In this document: piece by piece, positions 1-11,560 of the stretch
Layout: every line of letters starts with the position of its first letter
Position numbering within the stretch: position 1 is the first letter of the stretch
Origin: an uncultured Lachnospiraceae bacterium
Lineage (GTDB): Bacteria; Bacillota; Clostridia; Lachnospirales; Lachnospiraceae
Direction: 5' to 3'
DNA: 64,000 nt
NCBI GenBank assembly: GCA_902786515.1
Contig: CADADA010000003.1
Location: 95,332 to 159,331, forward strand
Notes under the pieces: generated by a model
What the model was told of the DNA's origin: nothing
Databases searched by the model: none
The model's input: only the letters and a program-made list of their open reading frames with translations
Position numbers and translations under genes: made by a program

Positions 1-260
1 TAAAATATTCTTTCATAATGTCTATCCCGGCGATACTGGGTGCAAATATCCTTGATGTCAAAGATTTATTTGACCCTGCAAATGCTGTTTCAGGAAGTGA
101 TGTTGTGAATTACATCGTAGGAACGATAGTAGCGGGAGTTGTTGGATACGTGTGTATAAAGACGATGCTTGTCATCATAAAGAATAAAAAGATGAAATAT
201 TTTTCATATTATTGTCTGACCGTCGGAATAATTGCAATTGTGGCGAATTTTATTGTGTAA
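1..260 (+). CDS. uppP: Undecaprenyl-diphosphatase, 3' part (5' end outside window)
   Basis: The open frame already runs from base 3, before the first ATG at 18, so this is the C-terminal part of a longer gene cut by the window edge. The visible residues include FIMSIPAILGA, then two hydrophobic segments ending in IVANFIV, which is the C-terminal pattern of UppP/BacA. That membrane enzyme dephosphorylates undecaprenyl pyrophosphate to recycle the lipid carrier of peptidoglycan. The catalytic N-terminal motifs are outside the window and cannot be checked. It ends 36 bases before ftsK and probably shares its transcript. Confidence 0.8.
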   Translation, partial: KYSFIMSIPAILGANILDVKDLFDPANAVSGSDVVNYIVGTIVAGVVGYVCIKTMLVIIKNKKMKYFSYYCLTVGIIAIVANFIV

Positions 261-296
261 GGGGATAAGTTTAATTTCAGAAAAGAGAGGATAGAA

Positions 297-3014
297 ATGG
301 CAGCAACCGGAAATGCAAAGACTGCCCGTGCGAATGTCTCTGGTGTGAAGTCTAAAGGAGTACAAAAGACGAAGGCCAAGACAGGTGCAGGAAGCAGTAA
401 AAAAACAACTTCAAAAGCAAAAGTATCAGCCGGAGAATTGAAAGAACCGATTGTGAAAAAAAGTCAGTATGACAATAAAGAAGCCGCACGCAGGATGGAG
501 ATAAAATTATGGAGTTCTTTAGCGGTTACCGCAATTCTGGAGCTTAGTAATTTTGGAATAATGGGAATAGTTGGCGACTTTTTCAGCCGTATAATGTTTG
601 GAATGTTTGGATTATTTGCATATATTTTCCCGATACTTTTATTTATCGGATATATGTTCCTTATGGTTAATGCAAAAAATTCCAAAGCAGTGATGAAGGT
701 TACTGCGTCAGGCTTACTTTTTTTGATGATGTGTACCATGGCACAGCTTATTGCGACAGGAAATGACAGGATTGAATTCTTTAAAGTCTGTGCGAGGGAA
801 AAAGCAGGTGGAGGCTGGTTCGGTGGAATGATTGGAACCGGACTTGCATCAGTGCTTGCAATTCCCGGTGCAGTGATTATCATTCTTGCAATAATGATAA
901 TATGTCTTATTGTTATCACTGAAAAATCATTTGTCGGTGGAATCAGGAAAGGATACGAAGCTACTAAGGATAATATAGACAGAATAAAAAATGACAGCGA
1001 GATGTACTACAACTCAATAGAAAAAGAAAAGAGATACAATAAAAAGGCGAGAGGTATCATTAACTATGAATTTAAAAATCCAAAGCATGTTGATGAAAAT
1101 ATGCATGAGATTCATAGTGTATACCGTGGACCTATAAAACAGGAAGATATAAAGACTGAAGAAATAAAGCAGGAAAAAGAAGATGAACCTGAAGAAATCA
1201 GGGTAGTTGAGCGCGAGATTTACGAGCTGCCTGCCCGTACTAAACTCACGAAGACAGCTGAGGTAAAAGAAGAACAAAATGTTCAGACTCCACCTGCCAT
1301 GGAGGAGGAAAGGGATGAAAACGAACCTTTTGTTCCAAAAGAAAAGATAGAAGTGAGCAAAGCGGCAAAGAGTATTATGAACAGGCCGGCTTTTACAGGT
1401 ACAGCACCTGTTAAGAAAGAACCGGAATCGACGTCAAACATACCTAAGGCACCTGATGTTTCAAAGGGAGTCATGACTGCCGGGGAAGCCGGTGAGGTAA
1501 AAAATGTTACCGGACCGAAGAAGAAAATATTCAGATATGAGTTCCCACCGTTAAGTCTTTTAAAGAAAGGCAATGTAAGAAAAAATACTGGAAGAACGTC
1601 GGGGTTAAGTGACACGGCTATGAGACTTCAGGAAATACTTAAGACGTTTGGTGTCAATGCAAGTGTTACAAATGAAAGCAGGGGACCATCCGTTACAAGG
1701 TATGAGTTGCAGCCGGAGCTGGGAACTAAGGTAAGTAAGATAACTTCTCTTACAGATGATATCAAGTTGAATCTTGCTGCGGCTGATATAAGAATCGAAG
1801 CACCTATACCTGGAAAGGCGGCTGTGGGAATAGAGGTTCCTAATGATACTAGAGAACCGGTATTTTTAAGAGATTTACTGGAATCACAGGAACTTAAGAA
1901 TAATCCGTCAAAGCTGGCATTTGCAGCAGGTATGGATATAGCGGGAAATGTTGTCGTTGCGGATATTGCAAAAATGCCCCATATGCTGATTGCAGGAACA
2001 ACCGGTTCCGGAAAATCAGTATTTACCAATTCTATATTGCTGAGTATTCTTTTCAGGGCAGACCCTACCGAAGTCAAGCTGATTATTGTAGACCCGAAGG
2101 TAGTAGAATTTGGTGTATATAACGGAATACCGCATCTTCTGACACCTGTAGTAACTGACCCTAAAAAAGCTGCAGGAGCTTTGGCATGGGCAGTTCAGGA
2201 AATGCAGGACAGATATGAAAAGTTTGCAGAGCTTGGCGTCAGGGATGTAAAGGGATATAATGCAAAGATTAAAGATATAGAAGTTAAAGAGGATGAAGTA
2301 CCTCCACAGAGGATGCCGCAGATTCTGATTATTATAGATGAGCTGGCAGACCTTATGATGGTTGCGGCAAAAGAAGTGGAGAGTTCTATATGTCGTCTTG
2401 CACAGCTTGCAAGAGCAGCGGGAATACATCTTATTATAGCAACTCAGAGACCATCGGTTGATGTAGTGACAGGACTTATTAAAGCAAATATACCGTCCAG
2501 AGTTGCATTACTGGTATCATCGGGTGTGGATTCAAGAACCATCATAGATATCAATGGTGCTGAAAAATTACTTGGAAATGGTGATATGCTGTTCTATCCG
2601 TCGGGATATGTAAAACCGGTTAGACTGCAGGGAGCATTTGTCTCAGATGGAGAAGTCCAGTCAGTAGTTGAATTTATACTTTCACATACTGAGAAGGCTG
2701 AATACAATGAAGAAATAACGAAACAGTCTATCGGTGACACGGAGAACACTTCTGATACCACGGTAGATTTAAATGAAGATTCGAGAGATGCATATTTTGC
2801 TGAAGCCGGCAAATTTGTTATAGAAAAAGGTAAAGGCTCTACGAGTATGCTGCAGAGAATGTACAGAATTGGATTTAACAGAGCTGCAAGGATTATGGAT
2901 CAATTATATGAGGCCGGAGTTGTAGGGGATGAAGAAGGTACAAAACCTAGAAAAATACTTATGACACAGGAAGAATTTGAAGAATACCTGAAAAAGGAGG
3001 ACATATCAAAATGA
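297..3014 (+). CDS. ftsK: DNA translocase FtsK/SpoIIIE
   Basis: A 905-residue protein with the full FtsK/SpoIIIE layout: a Lys/Ala-rich cytoplasmic N-terminus (about 1-65), four hydrophobic segments (about 70-210), a charged linker rich in Glu and Lys (about 225-420), the RecA-like motor and a C-terminal winged-helix gamma domain. The Walker A motif GTTGSGKS is at residues 567-574 and Walker B IIIDEL near 677. The gamma domain (about 840-890) has [17 protein letters not shown], which in the family reads KOPS/SRS sites. FtsK pumps chromosome DNA across the closing septum; in spore formers SpoIIIE does so into the forespore. The SD AGAGAGG precedes the ATG. Its stop overlaps the fhs start by 4 bases (ATGA). 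Confidence 0.95.
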   Translation: MAATGNAKTARANVSGVKSKGVQKTKAKTGAGSSKKTTSKAKVSAGELKEPIVKKSQYDNKEAARRMEIKLWSSLAVTAILELSNFGIMGIVGDFFSRIMFGMFGLFAYIFPILLFIGYMFLMVNAKNSKAVMKVTASGLLFLMMCTMAQLIATGNDRIEFFKVCAREKAGGGWFGGMIGTGLASVLAIPGAVIIILAIMIICLIVITEKSFVGGIRKGYEATKDNIDRIKNDSEMYYNSIEKEKRYNKKARGIINYEFKNPKHVDENMHEIHSVYRGPIKQEDIKTEEIKQEKEDEPEEIRVVEREIYELPARTKLTKTAEVKEEQNVQTPPAMEEERDENEPFVPKEKIEVSKAAKSIMNRPAFTGTAPVKKEPESTSNIPKAPDVSKGVMTAGEAGEVKNVTGPKKKIFRYEFPPLSLLKKGNVRKNTGRTSGLSDTAMRLQEILKTFGVNASVTNESRGPSVTRYELQPELGTKVSKITSLTDDIKLNLAAADIRIEAPIPGKAAVGIEVPNDTREPVFLRDLLESQELKNNPSKLAFAAGMDIAGNVVVADIAKMPHMLIAGTTGSGKSVFTNSILLSILFRADPTEVKLIIVDPKVVEFGVYNGIPHLLTPVVTDPKKAAGALAWAVQEMQDRYEKFAELGVRDVKGYNAKIKDIEVKEDEVPPQRMPQILIIIDELADLMMVAAKEVESSICRLAQLARAAGIHLIIATQRPSVDVVTGLIKANIPSRVALLVSSGVDSRTIIDINGAEKLLGNGDMLFYPSGYVKPVRLQGAFVSDGEVQSVVEFILSHTEKAEYNEEITKQSIGDTENTSDTTVDLNEDSRDAYFAEAGKFVIEKGKGSTSMLQRMYRIGFNRAARIMDQLYEAGVVGDEEGTKPRKILMTQEEFEEYLKKEDISK

Positions 3015-4681
3015 AGACAGATATCGAGATAGCACAGGAGGCAGTGATGCTGCCAATAAAAGAGGTAGCAGGTAAAGTAGGAATCACAGAGGATGATTTA
3101 GAGTTATACGGAAAATATAAAGCTAAGTTATCAGATGAATATTACGACAAAATCAAGGATAATGAGGACGGTAAACTTGTTCTCGTAACAGCTATTAATC
3201 CGACACCGGCAGGAGAAGGAAAGACAACCATAACAGTTGGACTTGGTCAGGCACTTGGTAAATTGAACAAAAAATCTATTATCGCACTTAGAGAGCCTTC
3301 TCTCGGACCTTGCTTTGGTATCAAGGGAGGTGCTGCAGGAGGCGGATATTCACAGGTTGTGCCTATGGAAGATTTAAATCTGCATTTTACAGGAGATTTC
3401 CATGCCATTACATCAGCAAATAACCTTTTAGCGGCATTGCTTGATAACCACATCCAGCAGGAAAATGAATTAAGAATCGATACCAGACAGATTGTATGGA
3501 AAAGATGTCTTGATATGAATGACCGTTCTCTGAGAAATATTGTAGTTGGTCTTGGAAGTAAAATGGACGGTTTTGTCAGAGAGGACCATTTTGTCATAAC
3601 TGTCGCATCAGAAATAATGGCAATTCTCTGTCTGGCTTCTGACATGGAAGATTTGAAAGAAAGACTTGGTAAAATAATTGTTGCATATAATTTAGACGGA
3701 GAGCCTGTAACAGCGAAAGAATTAAAAGCTGTAGGTGCAATGGCAGCACTTCTTAAAGATGCCATAAAGCCGAATATCATCCAGACACTGGAACACACAC
3801 CTGCACTCGTGCATGGCGGACCGTTTGCAAACATTGCACATGGATGTAACTCTGTAAGGGCTACAAAGACTGCATTAAAGATGGCAGACATCGTAGTTAC
3901 GGAAGCAGGCTTCGGTGCAGACCTCGGGGCTGAAAAATTCATGGATATCAAGTGCAGGCTGTCAGGACTTAAGCCGGATGCGGTAGTACTTGTTGCCACG
4001 ATAAGAGCGTTAAAATACAATGGAGGAGTTCCGAAGGCAGAATTAAACAGCGAAAACTTAGAAGCACTCAAAAAAGGAATTGTCAATCTTGAAAAGCATA
4101 TTGAGAATCTCCAGTTATATGGGGTGCCGGTAGTTGTGACACTTAACTCATTTATAACAGATACAGACGCAGAAGTAGAATTTGTAAAGAACTTCTGTGA
4201 AGAAAGAAATTGTGAGTTTGCACAGGCAAGAGTATGGGAAAAAGGTGGAGAAGGCGGAATTGAACTTGCAGAGAAAGTACTTAGTACACTCGAGAATAAA
4301 GAAAGTAAGTTTAAGACGTTATATCCTGATGAAATGTCGCTCGAAGATAAGGTAAATGAGGTTGCCACAAAGATTTATGGTGCAAAGGGAGTTACATACT
4401 CACCGGCAGCAAAGAAAGCAATGGATAAAATCACGTCTATGGGATTTGGAAAACTTCCTGTATGTATGGCAAAGACACAGTATTCACTGTCTGATGACCA
4501 GACAAAGCTTGGCAGACCTACAGACTTTGAAATCAATGTAAGAGAAGTGTACGTAAGTGCGGGTGCAGGATTTGTAGTTGTAGTTACAGGCGCAATTATG
4601 ACTATGCCGGGACTGCCAAAACAGCCGGCGGCTTACGGTATCGATGTAGATGAGACTGGAAATATTACCGGATTGTTCTAA
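3011..4681 (+). CDS. fhs: Formate--tetrahydrofolate ligase
   Basis: 556 residues, the usual length for this enzyme, which makes 10-formyl-THF from formate, ATP and THF. The P-loop-like ATP site TPAGEGKTT lies near residue 66 and is followed by [19 protein letters not shown], a family hallmark. [14 protein letters not shown] and [14 protein letters not shown] are also present. An AAAAAGGAGG ribosome site lies inside the ftsK tail, and the start overlaps the ftsK stop, implying translational coupling. With folD (7028), fmt (10623) and def (10120) in the same train, it supplies one-carbon units for purines and for initiator tRNA formylation. It may also serve a Wood-Ljungdahl methyl branch, which this window does not show. 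Confidence 0.97.
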   Translation: MKTDIEIAQEAVMLPIKEVAGKVGITEDDLELYGKYKAKLSDEYYDKIKDNEDGKLVLVTAINPTPAGEGKTTITVGLGQALGKLNKKSIIALREPSLGPCFGIKGGAAGGGYSQVVPMEDLNLHFTGDFHAITSANNLLAALLDNHIQQENELRIDTRQIVWKRCLDMNDRSLRNIVVGLGSKMDGFVREDHFVITVASEIMAILCLASDMEDLKERLGKIIVAYNLDGEPVTAKELKAVGAMAALLKDAIKPNIIQTLEHTPALVHGGPFANIAHGCNSVRATKTALKMADIVVTEAGFGADLGAEKFMDIKCRLSGLKPDAVVLVATIRALKYNGGVPKAELNSENLEALKKGIVNLEKHIENLQLYGVPVVVTLNSFITDTDAEVEFVKNFCEERNCEFAQARVWEKGGEGGIELAEKVLSTLENKESKFKTLYPDEMSLEDKVNEVATKIYGAKGVTYSPAAKKAMDKITSMGFGKLPVCMAKTQYSLSDDQTKLGRPTDFEINVREVYVSAGAGFVVVVTGAIMTMPGLPKQPAAYGIDVDETGNITGLF

Positions 4682-4695
4682 GGAGGTTTTGTAAT

Positions 4696-5538
4696 TTGAA
4701 AATTCAGTTTAGTAAAATGCATGGTACGGGAAATGACTATGTTTATGTGAATTGTTTCAAAGAAAAAATAGCCAATCCGGAGGAACTGGCTATCAGGGTA
4801 AGTGACAGGCACTTTGGGATAGGTTCAGACGGTTTGATTCTGATATGTCCGTCAGACGTGGCAGATGTTAGGATGAGAATGTTCAATGCAGACGGTTCAG
4901 AAGGAATGATGTGCGGAAACGGAATCAGATGTGTTGCCAAGTACTCCTATGATTACGGATTGGTGGATAAGACAACGATAACGGTTGAGACGAAGAGTGG
5001 AATAAAGACACTTGATTTAACCGTAGAGGACGGAAAGGTTACTTACGTTGCGGTAGATATGGGTGAGGCTGTATTAAAACCTTCATTGATTCCGGTTCTG
5101 GATGATGGAGAGGATTTTGTGGCACGAACCATGACTGTTGGCGGAAAAGATTATCAGGTAACATGTGTGTCCATGGGAAACCCACATGCCGTAATTTTCA
5201 CTGAAGGCATAGATGAGATGGAACTTGAAAAAATAGGACCGCTGTTTGAAAAAAATGAATTATTTCCGGAGCAGATAAATACAGAATTTGTTGAAGTGAT
5301 AGATGAGCATACTTTAAAGATGAGAGTGTGGGAAAGAGGTTCCGGAGAGACTATGTCATGTGGTACTGGAACCTGTGCCGTGGCTGTAGCTTCTGTTTTA
5401 AACGGATATTGTAAAAAGGGAGAGGAAATCACGATAAAAATCCGTGGTGGTGAATTAAAGGATACATATCTTTTGGATGGCAGAGTGCTTATGAAGGGAA
5501 CGGCTTCTCATGTGTTTGATGGAGAGATTGAGATCTGA
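4696..5538 (+). CDS. dapF: Diaminopimelate epimerase
   Basis: 280 residues from a TTG start preceded by AGGAGG. DapF converts LL- to meso-diaminopimelate for lysine and peptidoglycan. The two catalytic cysteines are visible: C73 in MMCGNGIR and C222 in MSCGTGTCAVA. N-terminal FSKMHGTGNDYV and MGNPHAVIF near the middle are family motifs. It lies directly before murE, so the DAP-making and DAP-adding steps are co-transcribed, which supports a meso-DAP cell wall. The protein is complete and unremarkable. Confidence 0.97.
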   Translation: MKIQFSKMHGTGNDYVYVNCFKEKIANPEELAIRVSDRHFGIGSDGLILICPSDVADVRMRMFNADGSEGMMCGNGIRCVAKYSYDYGLVDKTTITVETKSGIKTLDLTVEDGKVTYVAVDMGEAVLKPSLIPVLDDGEDFVARTMTVGGKDYQVTCVSMGNPHAVIFTEGIDEMELEKIGPLFEKNELFPEQINTEFVEVIDEHTLKMRVWERGSGETMSCGTGTCAVAVASVLNGYCKKGEEITIKIRGGELKDTYLLDGRVLMKGTASHVFDGEIEI

Positions 5539-5556
5539 CAGGAAAGGGTGATGAGT

Positions 5557-7026
5557 ATGAAACTTGAAAAGATTTTAGAAAATATCAGTTATGAGGTTTT
5601 ATCAGGTTCACTGGACGAAGATATAACAGATTTGGTATATGACTCAAGAAAAGCTGTGGAAGGAACTGCATTTATATGTATAACCGGTGCAGTTACAGAC
5701 GGTCATCAATATATAGAAAGTGCCGTTAAAAAAGGCACTAAGGTGATTATAGTAGAACATGAGGTTGAAAGAATCGAAGGAGTTACATACATCCGGGTAG
5801 AAGACAGCCGTCTTGCACTTGCATACATGTCACAGGCAATATTTGATTATCCTGCAAAAAAAATGATGGTTATCGGTCTTACGGGAACAAAGGGCAAGAC
5901 GACCACAACATTTATGATAAAATCCATTTTGGAAAAAGCAGGAAAAAAGGTTGGAGTGATAGGTACACTTGGAGTATTTATGGAGGATACATATATTCAG
6001 ACTCATAATACCACACCGGAATCTTATGATATCCAGTACTATTTTAACGAGATGGTCAAATTAGGATGCGAGGTTGTTGTAATGGAAGTGTCATCACAGG
6101 CGCTTAAGCTGAACAGGACAGCGGGTATTCAGTTCGATTATGCAATATACACAAACCTGTCTCCGGACCATATCGGTGAAAACGAACACAAAGATATGGA
6201 AGAGTACTGCTATTGTAAAAGCCTTTTATTTAAACAATGTAAGCATGGAATCTTTAATATTGACGACGGACACGCCGGGGATATGATGAAGGATGCTGCC
6301 TGCGATAAAACTACATATGGTTTCGATAAAAAGGCAGATTTATTTGCGGATAACGTGGAATACCTTACACTGCCCGGATTTATTGGAATTGAATTTGATG
6401 CAGACGGAATAATAAAAGGCAGTGTCCGTGTAAATACACCCGGAAAATTTTCTGCATACAATGCCATGGCGGCCATGTGTGTAACGCATTTAGCAGGATG
6501 CAGCCTTGAAAATATGAAAGACGGTCTTAATGAAGTAGCTGTCAGGGGAAGAGTTGAACCGGTCAACATATCTGACAGATTCAGCCTTTTAATTGACTAT
6601 GCACACAATGCAATGAGTCTTGAAAGTCTGCTGACGACGATAAGAGATTATGAACCGGGAAGGATTGTATGCTTATTTGGATGTGGTGGAAACCGTTCAA
6701 AATACAGACGATATGAGATGGGAGAAATCTCAGGAAAATATGCGGATTTATCCGTTATAACGGCAGATAATTCCAGATTTGAAAATGTGATGGATATTAT
6801 CGAAGATATCAAAACGGGAATCCATAAAACAGATGGTAAATACGTAGTCATTCCCGACAGAAAAGAAGCTATTCGTTATTGCATAGAAAATGCGCAGGAC
6901 GGAGATATTATCCTTCTGTGCGGAAAAGGACATGAAGATTATCAGGAAATCAATGGAGAAAGACGTCCGTTTGATGAGAGGGTAATTATCAAAGAGATTT
7001 TAAATGAACTCGGAAAGGAAGTATAA
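5557..7026 (+). CDS. murE: UDP-MurNAc-tripeptide (mDAP) ligase
   Basis: About 489 residues from the ATG at 5557, chosen because GGAAAGGG at 5541-5548 is then 8 bases away; GTG 5548 and ATG 5551 are in frame but too close to that SD. MurE adds the third stem-peptide residue to UDP-MurNAc-L-Ala-D-Glu in the cytoplasm. The Mur ligase ATP motif GTKGKTTTT begins near residue 110. The residue-3 selecting motif is D404-N-S-R407 where meso-DAP enzymes usually have DNPR; the Arg that contacts DAP is kept but Pro is Ser. The neighbour dapF argues for meso-DAP as substrate. A GHEDYQ motif near the end is typical. Confidence 0.95.
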   Translation: MKLEKILENISYEVLSGSLDEDITDLVYDSRKAVEGTAFICITGAVTDGHQYIESAVKKGTKVIIVEHEVERIEGVTYIRVEDSRLALAYMSQAIFDYPAKKMMVIGLTGTKGKTTTTFMIKSILEKAGKKVGVIGTLGVFMEDTYIQTHNTTPESYDIQYYFNEMVKLGCEVVVMEVSSQALKLNRTAGIQFDYAIYTNLSPDHIGENEHKDMEEYCYCKSLLFKQCKHGIFNIDDGHAGDMMKDAACDKTTYGFDKKADLFADNVEYLTLPGFIGIEFDADGIIKGSVRVNTPGKFSAYNAMAAMCVTHLAGCSLENMKDGLNEVAVRGRVEPVNISDRFSLLIDYAHNAMSLESLLTTIRDYEPGRIVCLFGCGGNRSKYRRYEMGEISGKYADLSVITADNSRFENVMDIIEDIKTGIHKTDGKYVVIPDRKEAIRYCIENAQDGDIILLCGKGHEDYQEINGERRPFDERVIIKEILNELGKEV

Positions 7027-7027
7027 T

Positions 7028-7864
7028 ATGGCCACATTAATTGATGGAAAAAAAATATCTGCAGAGATAAAAGAAGAATTAAAAGAAAAGGTTGCAAAGC
7101 TTAAGGAAGAGGGAACGGAGATATCTCTTGCGGTAATTCAGGTGGGAAATGACCCGGCTTCAAGCGTATATGTAGGTAATAAAAAGAAAGCCTGTGAATT
7201 TATTGGAATTAAATCCGTTGCATATGAGCTTCCGGAAGAAACTACAGAAAAGGAACTTTTAGATATTATTGATGAGCTTAACGGAAGAGAAGACATAAAC
7301 GGAATACTTGTACAGCTTCCTTTACCTGCACATATCAATGAAGATAAGGTTATTGAAGCAATTGACAGCAGTAAAGATGTTGACGGATTCCATCCTATGA
7401 GTGTGGGTGCTTTATCTATCGGAAAGCCGGGATTTGTATCATGTACTCCGGCAGGTATTATACAGCTTCTTAAGAGAAGTAATATTGAGATTGCAGGAAA
7501 AGAATGTGTTATTGTGGGAAGAAGTAACATTGTCGGAAAACCTATGGCGATGCTTCTGTTGAGAGAAAACGGAACAGTTACCGTTGCACATTCAAAGACG
7601 AAGGATTTAAAAGAAGTGACAAAGAGAGCTGATATTTTAGTAGTTGCTGTGGGAAAACCAAAATTCATAACGGCAGATTATGTAAAAGAAGGCGCTGTTG
7701 TAATTGATGTTGGAATCCACAGAAATGAGAATAACAAATTATGCGGTGATGTGGATTTTGATTCAGTTGAGCCAAAGGCAAGTGCAATCACGCCTGTTCC
7801 GGGTGGAGTAGGTCCTATGACCATAGCGATGCTTATGTATAATTGTGTAAATGGAAGAATGTGA
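7028..7864 (+). CDS. folD: Bifunctional methylene-THF dehydrogenase/cyclohydrolase
   Basis: 278 residues from ATG 7028; an upstream in-frame start at 7004 would sit inside murE and lacks an SD, while GGAAAGGAAG precedes 7028. FolD interconverts 5,10-methylene-, methenyl- and 10-formyl-THF. Visible motifs are [12 protein letters not shown] (the catalytic Lys region), [16 protein letters not shown], the NAD(P)-site [12 protein letters not shown] and the C-terminal PGGVGPMT. Together with fhs upstream it completes the route from formate to methylene-THF. Its stop overlaps the probable GTG start of priA (GTGA). Confidence 0.97.
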   Translation: MATLIDGKKISAEIKEELKEKVAKLKEEGTEISLAVIQVGNDPASSVYVGNKKKACEFIGIKSVAYELPEETTEKELLDIIDELNGREDINGILVQLPLPAHINEDKVIEAIDSSKDVDGFHPMSVGALSIGKPGFVSCTPAGIIQLLKRSNIEIAGKECVIVGRSNIVGKPMAMLLLRENGTVTVAHSKTKDLKEVTKRADILVVAVGKPKFITADYVKEGAVVIDVGIHRNENNKLCGDVDFDSVEPKASAITPVPGGVGPMTIAMLMYNCVNGRM

Positions 7865-10101
7865 AAATCGTGAAATATGCAAACGTCATCGTTGATATTA
7901 CACATGAAAAATTAGACAAGACATTTCAATATAAAATCCCGGAGGAACTTGAAGATAAGATAACTCCAGGAGTGCAGGCGATAGTTCCGTTTGGCAAAGG
8001 TAACAGACCTATAAAATGTTATGTCATAGAAGTTACTGACAGACCGGAATATGACGAAAACCGGTTAAAGTATATACAGGATATTATACAGGGAAGCATT
8101 CCTATAGAAGCACAGTTAATAAAGGTTGCTGCATGGATGAGAAATTATTACGGCTCAACCATGAACAGGGCATTAAAGACTGTTATCCCTGTATCAAAAA
8201 AGGTAAGGGAAATAAAAAAAGAATATATAACACTTGCGGTTTCTGATGAGGATGCGAAAAAGCATATCATGAAATTTGAAAATGATAAAAGGATGAAGTC
8301 AAGGGTACATCTTTTAGAAGAGCTTCTTAAATGTGAAAAGATACCGGCAGAAAAGACCGGAGTATCAAAAAGTGTTATACAGTCTTTAGAAAAAATGGGA
8401 ATTATTTCCGTCTGTCATGATACTGTCTACAGGACGCCGGGGCACACCGCTAATGTAACAGAAAAAAAGGTATTATTAAACGAATGTCAGAAAAAAACAG
8501 CCGGAGATATTATAAGAGAAATTAATAATCCCTCAGGGAAAAGAACCCACATGATATTCGGTGTTACCGGCAGTGGCAAGACAGAAGTTTATATGGAATG
8601 TATTGACAGTGTGATTGCGGGTGGAAGACAGGCAATACTTCTGATACCTGAAATATCCCTGACATATCAGAACCTTAACCGGTTCTATCAGAGATACGGT
8701 GACAGGGTTTCTGTAATGAATTCCAGATTGTCCCAGGGTGAGAAGTATGACCGCTTCAAAATGGCAAAGGACGGAAAGATTGATATTATGATAGGTCCCA
8801 GATCGGCATTGTTTACCCCGTTTTCAAATTTGGGACTGATTATTATTGATGAGGAGCATGAAAATGCTTATAAGGCGGAAAATATGCCGAAGTATCACGC
8901 AAGAGAAACGGCGATTATGAGAGCCGGTCTTACAGATGCAACCGTCATTTTGGGCTCGGCTACACCGTCAGTCGAGGCATTTTATAAAGCACAGGCGGGA
9001 GAATACATGCTCCACAAAATGACAAAGCGTGTCAATGATATGCCGATGCCCAAGGTTCATGTTGTGGATTTAAGAGAAGAATTAAAATCAGGAAATAAAA
9101 GCGTTTTCAGTGTAAAGCTTGCAGAATTGATTGCGGACAGACTTAATAAAAAAGAGCAGACAATGCTTTTTGTCAACCGCAGAGGATATGCGGGCTTTGT
9201 ATCATGCAGGTCATGTGGAAAAACCTTAAAATGTCCGCATTGTGATGTTTCTCTTACATATCACAAAAAAAACGGAGAGATAATGGAATGTCATTATTGT
9301 GGTTATAATACATATAAACCTCCCGTATGTCCTTCCTGTGGTTCGGGATATCTGAGTAAATTCGGAATCGGTACACAGAGTGTTCAGGAAAAGATAAAAA
9401 CATTGTTTCCTGATGCTAGGGTATTGAGGATGGATATGGATACTACAAAAGGAAAGGAAGGGCATGAGAAGATATTATCAGCTTTTTCAAAAGGAGAAGC
9501 GGACATTCTTGTAGGGACACAGATGATAGTAAAAGGTCATGATATTCCCGGGGTAACTCTTGTTGGAGTCATTGCGGCTGATTTATCATTATATGCGTCA
9601 GACTACAGGGCAGCTGAAAAGACATTTGAACTGCTTACTCAGGCAGCAGGCAGGGCAGGAAGAGGAAAAGAGCCGGGAGAAGTAGTGATTCAGACTTATA
9701 ATCCCGAAGAATATTCCATAACTGCTGCGGCAGAACAAAACTATGAGGAATTTTACAGGCAGGAGCTTATATACCGGAAAATGATGAAATATCCTCCTGT
9801 ATATAATATGGCGGCGATATTATTTTCATCTGAGAATGAAGCACTGTGTAAAAAATGTGCAGAAGACGTGGCGGCAAGGATTAATAATAGCAGATTAGAG
9901 GAAATGACTGTAATCGGAGCGACAAGAGCTTCCATTTCCAAAATAAATGATATATACAGGTATGTTATATACATAAAACACAAAAGGTATGATATGCTTA
10001 TTCATGTGAAAGATGGTGTTGAGAAATACATTGATATGGTTCAGACATATAAGAAATCCGTTAATGTTCAGTTTGATTTTACACCAATGGATTATTATTA
10101 G
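7861..10101 (+). CDS. priA: Primosomal replication helicase PriA
   Basis: 746 residues from GTG 7861, which overlaps the folD stop; the ATG at 7843 is inside folD and lacks the spacing to an SD. PriA reloads the replisome at stalled forks. The N-terminal DNA-binding region ([14 protein letters not shown]) is followed by a DExH helicase with Walker A VTGSGKT and the box DEEHE. Between the helicase lobes are eight cysteines in pairs (CRSCG, CPHC, CHYCG, CPSCG) that bind two zinc ions. The C-lobe has [11 protein letters not shown] and QAAGRAGRG. It sits before def and fmt, an order common in Firmicutes. Confidence 0.96.
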   Translation: MKIVKYANVIVDITHEKLDKTFQYKIPEELEDKITPGVQAIVPFGKGNRPIKCYVIEVTDRPEYDENRLKYIQDIIQGSIPIEAQLIKVAAWMRNYYGSTMNRALKTVIPVSKKVREIKKEYITLAVSDEDAKKHIMKFENDKRMKSRVHLLEELLKCEKIPAEKTGVSKSVIQSLEKMGIISVCHDTVYRTPGHTANVTEKKVLLNECQKKTAGDIIREINNPSGKRTHMIFGVTGSGKTEVYMECIDSVIAGGRQAILLIPEISLTYQNLNRFYQRYGDRVSVMNSRLSQGEKYDRFKMAKDGKIDIMIGPRSALFTPFSNLGLIIIDEEHENAYKAENMPKYHARETAIMRAGLTDATVILGSATPSVEAFYKAQAGEYMLHKMTKRVNDMPMPKVHVVDLREELKSGNKSVFSVKLAELIADRLNKKEQTMLFVNRRGYAGFVSCRSCGKTLKCPHCDVSLTYHKKNGEIMECHYCGYNTYKPPVCPSCGSGYLSKFGIGTQSVQEKIKTLFPDARVLRMDMDTTKGKEGHEKILSAFSKGEADILVGTQMIVKGHDIPGVTLVGVIAADLSLYASDYRAAEKTFELLTQAAGRAGRGKEPGEVVIQTYNPEEYSITAAAEQNYEEFYRQELIYRKMMKYPPVYNMAAILFSSENEALCKKCAEDVAARINNSRLEEMTVIGATRASISKINDIYRYVIYIKHKRYDMLIHVKDGVEKYIDMVQTYKKSVNVQFDFTPMDYY

Positions 10102-10119
10102 AAAGAAAGGAATTTTATT

Positions 10120-10608
10120 ATGGCAATTAGAAATATCAGGGAACTCGGAGACGATATCCTAAGAAAAAAATGTCGTGAAGTAAAGGAAATAAATGATAGG
10201 ACAAAAGACTTGATTGAGGATATGCTTGATACCATGTATGAGGCAAACGGAGTCGGTCTTGCAGCACCACAGGTTGGAATATTAAAGAGAATAGTTGTTA
10301 TTGACATAGGTGAAGGACCGGTAGTGCTTATTAACCCTGAGATACTTGAAACATCAGGTGAACAGACAGGAGGAGAGGGCTGCTTAAGCGTTCCGGGAAA
10401 AATTGCGGAGGTTACCAGACCGGATTACGTAAAAGTAAAGGCCTTAGATGAAGAAATGAATCCTTTTGAGATAGAAGGAACAGAGCTTATGGCGAGAGCA
10501 CTTTGCCATGAGATAGACCATTTGGAAGGAAAAATGTATGTTGATATTGCAAATGGTCCGATAATGGATTTGGAAGATTATGAGGAAGCAGAATCTGAAG
10601 AAGAGTAG
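10120..10608 (+). CDS. def: Peptide deformylase
   Basis: 162 residues. The enzyme removes the N-formyl group from nascent proteins using a metal held by one Cys and two His. All three signature motifs are present: [18 protein letters not shown] (metal Cys) and HEIDH (two metal His and the catalytic Glu). The acidic tail EEAESEEE extends past the core. The ATG has the SD AGAAAGGA. It lies 14 bases before fmt, the gene for the enzyme that adds the formyl group, the classical def-fmt pair. Confidence 0.97.
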   Translation: MAIRNIRELGDDILRKKCREVKEINDRTKDLIEDMLDTMYEANGVGLAAPQVGILKRIVVIDIGEGPVVLINPEILETSGEQTGGEGCLSVPGKIAEVTRPDYVKVKALDEEMNPFEIEGTELMARALCHEIDHLEGKMYVDIANGPIMDLEDYEEAESEEE

Positions 10609-10622
10609 GAAGGAGGCTGTTT

Positions 10623-11558
10623 ATGAAAATTGTGTTTATGGGTACGCCTGATTTCGCTGTTCCTGTATTGGAAGCGTTGTGTGAAAATGGACATGAAGTA
10701 GCAGCTGTTGTTACCCAGCCTGATAAGCCTAAGGGGAGAGGCGGTAAGATGCAATTCTCTCCAGTAAAACAGTGTGCAGGAGAAAAGGGTATCAGGGTAT
10801 ATCAGCCTGAAAGAGTAAGAAACGAAGAATTTAAAGCTGTACTTAAAGATATATGTCCGGACGTAATAGTTGTTGTGGCATTTGGTCAGATATTATCAAA
10901 GGATATTCTTGATATACCGAAATTCGGATGTATCAATGTGCATGCATCACTGCTTCCAAAATACAGAGGTGCGGCACCGATTCAATGGGCGATTATAGAT
11001 GGAGAAAAGGAAACCGGAGTGACAACGATGCAGATGGATGAGGGACTTGACACCGGAGATATCCTGTTAAAAAAAGTTATTTCCATTGATGAAAAAGAGA
11101 CAGGTGGAAGTTTGTTTGATAAGCTTTCACAGATGGGTAGAGATTTAATCATTGAGACGTTAGAAGTGGTAGAAAAAGGAACGCTGACACCTGAGAAGCA
11201 GAATGATGAAATGTCAAACTATGCAAAAATGCTTGATAAAAAAACAGGAAAAATTGATTTTTCAGAAAAAACAGCTGTAGAAATCGAAAGGCTTATAAGA
11301 GGTTTAAATCCATGGCCAAGTGCATATACAAAATTTGGTGATAAGACATTAAAAATCTGGGATGCAGATGTTATAGATGAAAATGCTAAGGGTACTCCGG
11401 GAGAAATTGTAAACGTGACAAAAGATGAAATTCATGTTATGACAAAGCAGGGAGTGCTTGTGCTTAATGAGTTGCAGCTTGAAGGAAAAAAGCGAATGGA
11501 TACTCTCAGCTTTTTAAGAGGATATCAGGTAAAGATTGGAGATAAGTTAGGAGGTTAA
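10623..11558 (+). CDS. fmt: Methionyl-tRNA formyltransferase
   Basis: 311 residues, standard length. It formylates initiator Met-tRNA with 10-formyl-THF. The N-terminal Rossmann-like domain has FMGTPDFAVPVL, the catalytic HASLLPKYRGAAPI and DEGLDTGDIL; the smaller C-terminal OB-like domain starts near 205 (RLIRGLNPWPSAY). GGAAGGAGG precedes the ATG. The 10-formyl-THF it needs is produced by the fhs and folD products of the same gene train. Confidence 0.97.
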   Translation: MKIVFMGTPDFAVPVLEALCENGHEVAAVVTQPDKPKGRGGKMQFSPVKQCAGEKGIRVYQPERVRNEEFKAVLKDICPDVIVVVAFGQILSKDILDIPKFGCINVHASLLPKYRGAAPIQWAIIDGEKETGVTTMQMDEGLDTGDILLKKVISIDEKETGGSLFDKLSQMGRDLIIETLEVVEKGTLTPEKQNDEMSNYAKMLDKKTGKIDFSEKTAVEIERLIRGLNPWPSAYTKFGDKTLKIWDADVIDENAKGTPGEIVNVTKDEIHVMTKQGVLVLNELQLEGKKRMDTLSFLRGYQVKIGDKLGG

Positions 11559-11560
11559 TT

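Noticed and set aside
3247..4368. Long minus-strand open frame opposite fhs
   Set aside because: Shadow of a strongly coding plus-strand gene; the Ser/Leu-rich product has no domain pattern and no SD.
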